Assembly: GCA_030620925.1 (NCBI GenBank)
Contig: JAUXIQ010000057.1
Coordinates: 1 to 8,925, forward strand
Source: JAUXIQ01 sp030620925 [NCBI: Nitrospinota bacterium]
Lineage (GTDB): Bacteria > JAUXIQ01
Direction: 5' to 3'
Length of the DNA stretch: 8,925 nt
Below the pieces are notes generated by a model. The model saw only the letters and a list, made by a program, of their open reading frames with translations. It was not told the DNA's origin and made no database searches. A program made the position numbers and the translations under genes. Of this stretch, positions 1 through 6,602 are shown in pieces; the first letter of the stretch is position 1; the number at the start of each line of letters is the position of its first letter.

Positions 1-369
1 GAACTGGGCACCTTCTTCCTGCCCGCACCGACCAGGCTGAAAGGTAAGAAACCCTGGATAGCTCAGCATCTGCGCCCCAGGGGTTATATAATAATAGATG
101 ACGGCGCCAGGAACGCCCTGGTCAAAAACGGCAAGAGTCTTCTCCCCTCAGGCATCACAGGAGTGGAGGGTGAGTTTCAGTTCGGGGAGCTGGTGGCCTG
201 TCTGGACAAGAAAAGGGTGGAGGTTGCGCGAGGGCTGGTCAATTACAGCTCGACTGAGCTTCAGAAGATAAGAGGCCGCCACACCAAAGAGATAGAGGGC
301 ATCCTGGGGTTTAAAAACTACGACGAAGTCATCCACAGGGACGTCCTGGTAGTCCATGGCGATCGATGA
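1..369 (+). CDS. proB: Glutamate 5-kinase, C-terminal part (5' end outside window)
   Basis: This is the last 122 codons of ProB, which phosphorylates L-glutamate to gamma-glutamyl phosphate with ATP, the first step of proline synthesis in the cytoplasm. The reading frame is open from the first base, and the start and most of the amino-acid kinase domain lie off the window. The fragment opens with the end of the kinase domain (GTFFLPAPTRLKGKKPWIA, fragment residues 3-21). A PUA domain follows: DDGARNAL (33-40), GKSLLPSGI (44-52), VEGEFQFGE (55-63), ARGLVNYSS (76-84). It ends with the typical IHRDVLVV (111-118). PUA-containing ProB is the common bacterial form. It ends at TGA 367-369, 95 nt before proA, the next enzyme of the pathway. 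In many deltaproteobacteria obgE lies upstream, but that cannot be seen here. Confidence 0.96.
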   Translation, partial: ELGTFFLPAPTRLKGKKPWIAQHLRPRGYIIIDDGARNALVKNGKSLLPSGITGVEGEFQFGELVACLDKKRVEVARGLVNYSSTELQKIRGRHTKEIEGILGFKNYDEVIHRDVLVVHGDR

Positions 370-464
370 AAATAGGGTGGTAATAAGCCGCTCCGTTGTG
401 TTAGTTTATTCACGTTGAGTAATAAACGATTGTCGTTGTTCTTGAATCAGGTGAAGGCCGCGGG

Positions 465-1724
465 ATGATGGATATAGAGTCTGAAGTGAAGCGCATAGCG
501 GAGGATGCCAGGAAAGCCTCGAGGAAGATGGCTGTGCTTTCCTCCGCTGAAAAAGACGCCGCTCTGAATAACATGGCCCGGGAGCTGACTGCCAACGAAC
601 AGGTCATCCTGGAAGCCAACCGAAAAGACTTGAGCGCGGCAGGGGAGAAGGGTTTGAGCTCGGCCATGATCGACCGCCTTGCTCTCAATACCGACCGCAT
701 CGAGGGGATGGCGCAGGGTCTGCGCGAAGTCGCCGCATTACCCGATCCGGTGGGCGACGTGCCGCGCATGTGGAAGCGGCCGAACGGCTTGCGGATCGGG
801 CGCATGAGGGTGCCCATAGGGGTGATAGGGTTCATTTACGAGTCTCGCCCGAACGTCACCGTGGACGCCGCGGGGTTGTGCCTTAAAGCGGGCAACGTGG
901 TGATATTGCGGGGGGGCTCGGAAGCCATAAATTCCAACACGGCACTTGCAGAGATTCTTAAAAAGGCTTGCGTTGCTTCCGAGGTTCCCGAGGAATCGGT
1001 TCAATTTATAAATACCACCGACCGCGCTGCGGTCATGGAAATGCTCAAGCTGGATGATCAGATCGACCTCATCGTCACCCGGGGCGGTCCGGAGCTTGTC
1101 AGGATCGTGACCGATAACACCCGCATACCGGTCATAAGCCACGATAAGTGCCTGTGTCACATCTACGTGGCAGAGGATGCAGATCGCGCCCTGGCGCGAA
1201 AGGTGGTTCTGAACGCAAAGGCGCAGAGGCCGGGGGTATGTAACGCTCTGGAAACCCTTTTGGTCCATAAAACTGCAGCCCCCGATTTCCTTCCTGAAAT
1301 GGCGTCGGATTTCAAGTCTGCGGGTGTGGAGATGCGGGGTTGTCCTTTGACCAGAGAGTTTATTCCAGACGCCGGAGAGGCCTCGGAAGAGGACTGGAAT
1401 AGCGAATACCTGGACCTCATCATCTCCATCAAGGTGGTTGAGGATATGGAAGAGGCCTACCAGCATATAGACCGCTACAGCTCCGGCCTTTCCGAAGCCA
1501 TAATCACTACGGATTACGACAAAGCCATGGATTTTTTGAACAAAGTCGATTCCGCGGCCGTTTATGTAAACGCCTCCACAAGATTCACTGACGGAGGAGA
1601 ATTCGGTCTGGGGGCCGAGTTGGGCATCGGCACAGGGAAGCTCCATGCTCGTGGGCCCATGGGGCTTGAAGAACTTACTTCCTATAAATATATCATCTTC
1701 GGACAGGGACAGATAAGGGAGTAG
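465..1724 (+). CDS. proA: Gamma-glutamyl phosphate reductase (glutamate-5-semialdehyde dehydrogenase)
   Basis: ProA reduces gamma-glutamyl phosphate to glutamate-5-semialdehyde with NADPH, the second step of proline synthesis. The product is 419 residues, close to the usual length of about 417, and is intact. Recognisable blocks are VPIGVIGFIYESRPNVTVDA (116-135), ILRGGSEAINSN (147-158), the catalytic-cysteine segment PGVCNALETLLV with Cys259, and the C-terminal AAVYVNASTRFTDGGEFGLG and KLHARGPMGLEELTSYKYI blocks. Two ATGs stand in tandem (465 and 468). A weak GAAGG at 453-457 could serve either, so the start is uncertain by one codon. One oddity is Leu342 in the segment SGLSEAI, where the family members I can recall usually have His (HT/S-D/E-A-I). 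The gene follows proB and lies 10 nt before nadD, so co-transcription with nadD is likely. Confidence 0.97.
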   Translation: MMDIESEVKRIAEDARKASRKMAVLSSAEKDAALNNMARELTANEQVILEANRKDLSAAGEKGLSSAMIDRLALNTDRIEGMAQGLREVAALPDPVGDVPRMWKRPNGLRIGRMRVPIGVIGFIYESRPNVTVDAAGLCLKAGNVVILRGGSEAINSNTALAEILKKACVASEVPEESVQFINTTDRAAVMEMLKLDDQIDLIVTRGGPELVRIVTDNTRIPVISHDKCLCHIYVAEDADRALARKVVLNAKAQRPGVCNALETLLVHKTAAPDFLPEMASDFKSAGVEMRGCPLTREFIPDAGEASEEDWNSEYLDLIISIKVVEDMEEAYQHIDRYSSGLSEAIITTDYDKAMDFLNKVDSAAVYVNASTRFTDGGEFGLGAELGIGTGKLHARGPMGLEELTSYKYIIFGQGQIRE

Positions 1725-1734
1725 CGCTCAAGGG

Positions 1735-2415
1735 ATGATACGCATTGGCCTGATGGGCGGCACCTTTAACCCCATACATATCGGCCATCTGATATCGGCC
1801 GATGAGATCATAGACCTGTTCCATCTGGAAGAGGTGATAGTTGTCCCTTGTTGTTTACCCCCCCATAAGGAACACGGTGAGCTCATAGATGCCTCCCACC
1901 GTTTCGCCATGGCCTCCCTGGCTACTGCATCAAATCCTAAGCTGGTGGTCTCCCCTCTTGAAATAGAGCGGGGCGGCAAGTCGTATACCATAGACACCAT
2001 CAGAGCACTAAAAAAGGAAGTAGGGGGAGAGCTGGAGACCTACTTCATCGTTGGTGTGGACGTATTCGCAGACCTGGCCAGCTGGAAGGGAGTGGAGGAC
2101 CTCCTGACCGGTTCCCACTTTGTGGTCACCAACCGGCCTGGATACGATGAGAGTCAACTTGTGGAGCGGCTGAACCGGGATGTTACACCCCGGTTCCCTA
2201 AACTCAGATTTAACCTCAAGGCTAGAGCCACAAAAGGGCTCATACACGAGATATCCGTTGAGGGCTCTCCCTGTTCTATCTTTTTAGTCCATATCCCCTC
2301 CCTCGATATATCTTCCACAGAGATAAGGAGGAGGGTGGCTCAGGGGCGTCCCATAAAGTATCTCGTTCCGCCCGAGGTGGAGCAGTATATTAACAAACAT
2401 AAACTATACACCTGA
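1735..2415 (+). CDS. nadD: Nicotinate-nucleotide adenylyltransferase
   Basis: NadD transfers AMP from ATP to nicotinate mononucleotide, giving deamido-NAD, a late and essential step of NAD synthesis. The 226-residue product has the nucleotidyltransferase signature GGTFNPIHIGH at 8-18 (HxGH loop), PPHK at 42-45, SYTIDT at 83-88, the VGVDVF/W segment near 112-121, and the C-terminal ISSTEIR motif at 192-198 that holds the ATP phosphates. It is slightly longer than the E. coli enzyme (213 residues) but all key blocks are present. The ATG lies 10 nt after the proA stop. The AAGGGAG inside the end of proA (1715-1721) is the best ribosome site, at a rather long 13-nt spacing. rsfS follows after 16 nt, and nadD-rsfS is a very widely conserved pair. 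Confidence 0.97.
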   Translation: MIRIGLMGGTFNPIHIGHLISADEIIDLFHLEEVIVVPCCLPPHKEHGELIDASHRFAMASLATASNPKLVVSPLEIERGGKSYTIDTIRALKKEVGGELETYFIVGVDVFADLASWKGVEDLLTGSHFVVTNRPGYDESQLVERLNRDVTPRFPKLRFNLKARATKGLIHEISVEGSPCSIFLVHIPSLDISSTEIRRRVAQGRPIKYLVPPEVEQYINKHKLYT

Positions 2416-2431
2416 AAGATATGGGAGGATA

Positions 2432-2833
2432 ATGACCGAGCGTAAAGCAGAGGAGCGTGAAAGCACCCTTTTAAGCCTTGAACAGAAAACGGATATATGC
2501 ACGGGCGCGGCCATGAGCAGGAAGGCTTATGACCTCACGGTGCTGGATTTGTCGGGACATTCTTTCATCACCGACTACTTTTTTATCTGTAGCGGGAACT
2601 CCACCAGACAGGTGCAGTCCATCGCAGACGCCATGGACGACCAACTGAGCAAGAGGGGGGTTAAGCCGCTGGGGAAAGAAGGTTATGCCGAAGCACGATG
2701 GATACTGTTGGATTACGGCGAGTTGGTGGTGCATATTTTCCATCACGAGACCAGGAAGATTTACGATCTGGAGGGACTGTGGGGAAACGCTCCCGTCGTA
2801 TACAGTCACGAAGGCGAGCCGGCGGTCGATTAG
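2432..2833 (+). CDS. rsfS: Ribosome silencing factor RsfS (RsfA/Iojap family)
   Basis: RsfS binds protein uL14 of the large ribosomal subunit and blocks joining of the subunits, saving energy when nutrients are short. The 133-residue product shows the whole family core: DLTVLDLSGHSFITDYFFICSG (about 35-56), STRQVQSIADAM (58-69), EARWILLDYGELVVHIFH (about 87-104) and IYDLEGLWGNAP (109-120). The ATG at 2432 has GGGAGG at 2423-2428, only 3 nt away, a tight spacing. An internal Met at residue 28 could start a shorter form, but the upstream helix is typical of the family. It sits 16 nt after nadD and 29 nt before the LapAB-like gene, so it is probably in the same transcript. Confidence 0.96.
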   Translation: MTERKAEERESTLLSLEQKTDICTGAAMSRKAYDLTVLDLSGHSFITDYFFICSGNSTRQVQSIADAMDDQLSKRGVKPLGKEGYAEARWILLDYGELVVHIFHHETRKIYDLEGLWGNAPVVYSHEGEPAVD

Positions 2834-2853
2834 GCGGTCTTTTCCCTTATGAT

Positions 2854-2858
2854 GAGGT
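2854..2858 (+). promoter_or_regulatory. Ribosome binding site deciding the start of the LapAB-like gene
   Basis: GAGGT lies 4 nt before ATG 2863. It supports this start over the in-frame ATG at 2698, which lies deep inside rsfS and would add 55 residues with no domain character ahead of the first membrane segment. Confidence 0.6.
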
Positions 2859-2862
2859 AGTC

Positions 2863-4212
2863 ATGCCCCTCCATCTGATTCTTGCGGTTGCCATAGTTGT
2901 GACCATAGCTTTTTACGTTTCCTTTTTTAATTCCGGCAGCGTTAATTTCAGCCTTACCAGGAGTCTGTCTTACGATATCCCGATCGTGGTCATAGTGCTG
3001 GTATCTGTTTTTATAGGGGCGCTGCTCGTGGCGTTTATGAACGCTGTGAATGTCTCCCGAGAGGGGATTTCCAAGCTACGGGCTTCGTCCAAGAATAAGA
3101 GGTTTCAGAAGATTCATCAGCCCTATGAAAAGGGATTGAATTATTTGGAAGCCGGTTATCCGGAAGAGGCGGAAGAAGAATTTCAGATGGTGCTGGAGAG
3201 GGACCCCAAACATGTCCCTACCCTGGTCGAGCTGGGGAAGCTAAAGCTGAAGAAGGGGGACTACGAGGAGACCCTTAAGCTGCACAACAGGGCTTTCATG
3301 CTAGACAACCGTAACCTGGATGCCGCCTTTTGCCTGATCGAAGACTATACATCGATTGGGCGATATACGAAGGCGCAGAACGTCCTGGAGAAAGTTCGAA
3401 GGTTCGCAGGCGAAAAGCTGGTTGCCTCCACCAGGCTGCGTGAAATATGTATTACAGGGAAACTCTGGGAGGAGGCGTTGAAGGTGCAGAAGGAAATTGT
3501 GCGCCATGCCAGGGATAAGGACCAGGCTGAGAAGGAAAAGGCCATACTGAACGGCATTCACCACGAACTGGGGCAGAAAGCTTTAGAGGAGGGCAGGAAT
3601 AATGATGCCCTCAAAGAATTCAGGGCAATATTGAAATCCGAGAGAGATTTCGCTCCCGCCTATGTGGGGATCGGCGATGTTTATCTGGCCATGGGGAAAG
3701 AGAGCGAGGTTCTGAAAGCCTGGGAGGAGGGTTACGGCGCCACTTTATGTCCTTCCCTGCTCAAGAAACAGGAAAACCTGTTCCTGCAGAAGGAGGACCC
3801 CGGTTCAGCCATCGCGCTCTATAAATCGGCTCTGGAGACCAATCCCCGCAATGCAGTAATTAACTATTTGCTGGGGCTGGTATATTTGAAGCTGGAGATG
3901 ATGGAAGAAGCGCTTCAGGAGTTCAAGAAGGTTCAGGCGGCGGGGGCAATGATACCGGGCATGGGAAGTCTTATGGCCGGCATTTATGAGAGGACGGGCA
4001 AACAGGAACTGGCGACCCGGGAATATAAGCTTGAACTGGAGTATATAGCGCAGTCGTTATGGCTCTTTAAATGCGTTTCATGCGGTGAGCTAAGCCCCGA
4101 GTGGAGAAGCCGTTGCTCTCGATGCGGCGAGTGGAATACTTACCGGATAAACTTCGAGGAGAGAAAACCATTGGATGAGAAGGTAATGCCTCCGCCCGTC
4201 ACCGGTGTTTAA
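2863..4212 (+). CDS. LapA-LapB-like fusion: membrane-anchored TPR protein with C-terminal zinc ribbon
   Basis: The 449-residue product joins features of two E. coli proteins, LapA (YciS) and LapB (YciM). LapB with FtsH controls breakdown of LpxC and so LPS synthesis. Residues 1-60 look like a LapA core: a membrane segment at about 3-22 ending FYVSFFNSGSVNFSL, a short loop, and a second segment at about 39-60 with IGALLVAFMNA. A basic linker (64-85) leads into eight or so tetratricopeptide repeats (about 86-395), starting with YEKGLNYLEAGYPEEAEEEF. The end is a rubredoxin-like metal knuckle with Cys404, Cys407, Cys418 and Cys421, followed by GEW, as in LapB. The frame opens earlier, at 2698 inside rsfS, but ATG 2863 is preferred because GAGGT lies just before it and the membrane segment begins there. 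Function in LPS control is inferred from the architecture. Confidence 0.85.
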   Translation: MPLHLILAVAIVVTIAFYVSFFNSGSVNFSLTRSLSYDIPIVVIVLVSVFIGALLVAFMNAVNVSREGISKLRASSKNKRFQKIHQPYEKGLNYLEAGYPEEAEEEFQMVLERDPKHVPTLVELGKLKLKKGDYEETLKLHNRAFMLDNRNLDAAFCLIEDYTSIGRYTKAQNVLEKVRRFAGEKLVASTRLREICITGKLWEEALKVQKEIVRHARDKDQAEKEKAILNGIHHELGQKALEEGRNNDALKEFRAILKSERDFAPAYVGIGDVYLAMGKESEVLKAWEEGYGATLCPSLLKKQENLFLQKEDPGSAIALYKSALETNPRNAVINYLLGLVYLKLEMMEEALQEFKKVQAAGAMIPGMGSLMAGIYERTGKQELATREYKLELEYIAQSLWLFKCVSCGELSPEWRSRCSRCGEWNTYRINFEERKPLDEKVMPPPVTGV

Positions 4213-4244
4213 GAAATATTGACTCAGGGAGGAATTACAATTTT

Positions 4245-6371
4245 TCAATCCTGGACTATCAGGATCTGCAGCACATCGCCCGGGTAAATGTGTTGACCTC
4301 CAATAAGCCCGTTCCATCGCCGCAATGCTCTCCAGTTAACGTCGTAGTAACGGGCGACCTCCCACAGCGTATCCCCCCTTCGCACTATATGGAAGACTTG
4401 CTGATATTTCTTGTTTTTATAGAGCACCACACCCCCCCTGGGCGGCTTACCGCCGGTCTCAAACATTGAGGGTATGTAACCATTGGTTATGGTTATGGGA
4501 ATCTTGACGATTTGCCCTATCCTTAATCTATTGACGTTCCTGATGCGGTTAATACGGGCGAGTCGTTTCACACCAACTCCATACCAGAGCGCAATATCGG
4601 AGAGGGTTTCGTTCCTCTTCACCCTGTGATTCACCAACTCTACTGTAGCTATTCCGTCTTTTGCCCGGTCATTATTAGCAGAGGTAATAACCGTCGCTCC
4701 GGGAAGGACCGGGGAGTCGTAGGCGGGTACGAGTATTTTCTTCCCTGCGTAAATCCGATGCGGGTTGCGGAGGTTGTTGAGACGAAGGATATCCTCTATG
4801 GATACCCCGAATTCTCTGGCTATGTCGGATAAGTTATCGCCGTGCCTGATGGTGTAGTAAAAATTTTTCCCGCCGCCAGCCGATCGAACCGAGCCGTCTC
4901 TTTTGTCGGCCATAGCTGCCGCCATCGCCCTTCGGCTGCTCATCGGTATGAGGATATCATCGCCCACCTTAATACGATGGGGGTTTTGCAATTTATTCAG
5001 CTCTACTATGGTAATAACCGACACGCCGTACCGGCGAGCGATTCTCGCGATCGTTTCGCCCCTTCGCACACGATGTCTCTGCCAGGCGGTGCGGCGGTCG
5101 GTGGCTATTTCCTTGAAATTGGCCTGGAATGTGCTTGTCGAGCCGTGAGGGATTTTCAGGTTGTACACTGTATAGTTGGGAGGGGTAACCCCTCTTTTAA
5201 GCTCAGGGTTCAGCGCTTTTATCTCTTCATAGATTGTGCCAGCGCTTCGGGCGACGATGTTGAGGTCAACGGGTGCGTTTATCTCCACCTCGTCGTATTT
5301 CAATGGGGCCTGATATTCGATATAGGTAAAGCCGTACTTCTCTGGATTTTTAGCGATTATGGCAGCGGCCATTATCCTGGGCACATACTGCTTGGTCTCC
5401 CGCTTGATGTAACGAGAGCGGGCAAGACGCCAGAAATCGTTTGTGTGGAGGCGCTCCATGGCTCTGCTGATCCTATACTCTCCGGCGTTATATCCCGCCA
5501 TTGCAAGGGGCCAGGAGTCGAACATCTCGTAAAGGTATGTAAGAAATCGAGCGGCGGCGTGGGTGGCTTTGAAGGGGTCTCTCCGTTCGTCGATCCACCA
5601 GTTGATGGTCAGGCCGTATCTTCTACCCGTGGAGCTGATAAACTGCCACGGGCCTGTGGCTCTGGCCCTGGAATAGGCATAAGGTGAGAAGCCGCTTTCT
5701 ATCATCGCCATGAACACCAGGTCTTCCGGCAGGCCGTACTCTCGCAGTATCTGTCGCATCATGGGTCCGTAGCGGCCGTAGCGCTCCAACCATTTCTGGA
5801 AGGTGCCGCTTCGCTGATTCTGGTAATATTTTATATATTTTTCTACTTTGGCGTTTCTCTCTATAACAAAATCGGGATATTTTTGTGCTGTGCCCTGCCC
5901 GGCATCCGGTATCTCGAGTCTCGCTTCTTTTTGTATGGAAAATATCTCCGACACTATTTCATCCTGTTTTTCAATCGTCTCCAGCACCACTCCGTTTTCA
6001 AAGTCCACTATCTCCGGCAACGCTCCGTTTTCAAAGTCTACTATCTCCGGCACCGACTCTTCGATAAATTTATCTTCTTCCGCCCTGATGGGGAAAAGGC
6101 TTGCGTATAACTCCCCGCGGGCCGACGCCCATTCTATTGCCAGCTCGTGTTTGCCGGATAATGACGGTCTGTCCTGAAATCGCTTGAAAGCTTTTTCCCT
6201 GCTGGGTTCCGCCAGGCGCAGACTTTTCAGGGGAGGTTTGGTAATGGAGCCGGGAACCGAACAGCCGGCAAGGGGGATGAGGATCATCACCGATAGGGCT
6301 AACGCTTTCGGCAACAGGCAGAAAGGCGACCTTGAAAATTTATTTATAAATAGGCACAAAATCTGCATCAT
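4245..6371 (-). CDS. mltD: MltD-like membrane-bound lytic murein transglycosylase lipoprotein with four LysM domains
   Basis: The enzyme should cleave the MurNAc-GlcNAc bond of peptidoglycan, leaving 1,6-anhydro ends. The 708-residue product has a lipoprotein signal with lipobox LAGC, modified Cys37 and Ser38 at +2, which suits outer-membrane sorting. A low-complexity acidic stretch (about 98-150) holds a duplicated PEIVDFENG. The SLT domain (about 200-320) has catalytic Glu225 in AMIESGFSP, then ATGPWQFISSTGRRYGL (238-254) and MAGYNAGEYRI (291-301). A MltD-type linker (about 360-410) follows, and then LysM domains at about 432-476, 505-549, 581-625 and 660-705. E. coli MltD has 452 residues and two LysM, so this form is much longer. 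The tandem ATGs at 6371 and 6368 have only a weak AAAG upstream, so the exact start is uncertain. The gene has its own likely promoter and converges on the LapAB-like gene. Confidence 0.93.
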   Translation of the reverse strand: MMQILCLFINKFSRSPFCLLPKALALSVMILIPLAGCSVPGSITKPPLKSLRLAEPSREKAFKRFQDRPSLSGKHELAIEWASARGELYASLFPIRAEEDKFIEESVPEIVDFENGALPEIVDFENGVVLETIEKQDEIVSEIFSIQKEARLEIPDAGQGTAQKYPDFVIERNAKVEKYIKYYQNQRSGTFQKWLERYGRYGPMMRQILREYGLPEDLVFMAMIESGFSPYAYSRARATGPWQFISSTGRRYGLTINWWIDERRDPFKATHAAARFLTYLYEMFDSWPLAMAGYNAGEYRISRAMERLHTNDFWRLARSRYIKRETKQYVPRIMAAAIIAKNPEKYGFTYIEYQAPLKYDEVEINAPVDLNIVARSAGTIYEEIKALNPELKRGVTPPNYTVYNLKIPHGSTSTFQANFKEIATDRRTAWQRHRVRRGETIARIARRYGVSVITIVELNKLQNPHRIKVGDDILIPMSSRRAMAAAMADKRDGSVRSAGGGKNFYYTIRHGDNLSDIAREFGVSIEDILRLNNLRNPHRIYAGKKILVPAYDSPVLPGATVITSANNDRAKDGIATVELVNHRVKRNETLSDIALWYGVGVKRLARINRIRNVNRLRIGQIVKIPITITNGYIPSMFETGGKPPRGGVVLYKNKKYQQVFHIVRRGDTLWEVARYYDVNWRALRRWNGLIGGQHIYPGDVLQILIVQD
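5990..6055 (-). repeat. 33-bp in-frame tandem duplication inside the transglycosylase gene
   Basis: Two adjacent 33-bp units (5990-6022 and 6023-6055) differ at only two positions. They encode two 11-residue copies around PEIVDFENG (about residues 108-128) in the acidic linker between the lipid anchor and the catalytic domain. The near identity at DNA level suggests a recent duplication. The unit length keeps the frame. Confidence 0.9.
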
Positions 6372-6472
6372 CTTTATTTCAATTTTGATAGATATAAAAC
6401 AAATCGATTCGTATTTATATACCTATTAATTATAAGACACGTAGGGCTTTCAAAAAAGGCTTAATTTGTCAT

Positions 6473-6486
6473 ACTTGAATTTAAGT
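6473..6486. repeat. Imperfect 14-bp inverted repeat at the predicted start of transcription
   Basis: ACTTGAATTTAAGT is a palindrome apart from one mismatched symmetric pair. It covers about +1 to +14 of the transcript predicted from the promoter at 6494-6521, a place where a repressor could act. In AT-rich DNA such a palindrome may well arise by chance. Confidence 0.25.
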
Positions 6487-6493
6487 TAGTGAA

Positions 6494-6521
6494 AATATAA
6501 CATAAGAGCAGAATATGTCAA
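6494..6521 (-). promoter_or_regulatory. Sigma70-type promoter for the transglycosylase gene
   Basis: Read on the - strand, a perfect -35 box TTGACA (6516-6521) is followed after 16 nt by TATATT (6494-6499), five of six matches to the -10 consensus. Transcription would start near 6487, giving a leader of about 115 nt before ATG 6371. It lies in the only sizeable AT-rich gap of the window, just after the possible pur terminator. Confidence 0.7.
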
Positions 6522-6530
6522 CATATATAA

Positions 6531-6551
6531 TAACGCCATGAAGGCCCGTTA
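6531..6551 (-). terminator. Possible terminator hairpin after purF
   Basis: On the - strand the RNA can fold as TAAC, a two-base bulge GG, GCC, loop TTCAT, GGC, GTTA: seven pairs in all, followed by the AT-rich tail TTATATATGTT. It begins about 50 nt after the purF stop and ends just before the -35 box of the next gene. The bulge and the lack of a clean U-run make it a weak candidate for an intrinsic terminator. Confidence 0.4.
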
Positions 6552-6602
6552 GCTTTAGATAATAGTTAATTGGCGGGATTGATGATCAAGGATCTTATTA
6601 GA

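Noticed and set aside
370-464. Possible internal promoter between proB and proA (TTGTGT at 396-401, TAATAA at 420-425)
   Set aside because: Each box matches the consensus at only about three of six positions and the spacing is 18 nt, too weak to annotate. No hairpin was seen in the gap either.
738-1646. Long open frame of 302 codons on the - strand opposite proA
   Set aside because: It lies wholly antisense to a well-conserved enzyme gene, its translation matches no family I know, and no ribosome site or promoter supports it. It is a codon-bias shadow.
2698-2862. Longer form of the TPR protein starting at ATG 2698 inside rsfS
   Set aside because: The extra 55 residues are an arginine-rich out-of-frame reading of rsfS. 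ATG 2863 has a ribosome site and starts directly at the first membrane helix.
4842-5687. Open frame of 281 codons on the + strand opposite the transglycosylase gene
   Set aside because: It is fully antisense to a gene with clear SLT and LysM motifs, and its predicted protein shows no domain character.
6584-6594. GATC-AAG-GATC small inverted repeat just after the purF stop
   Set aside because: A four-pair stem with a three-base loop is too short to be a terminator and is expected by chance.
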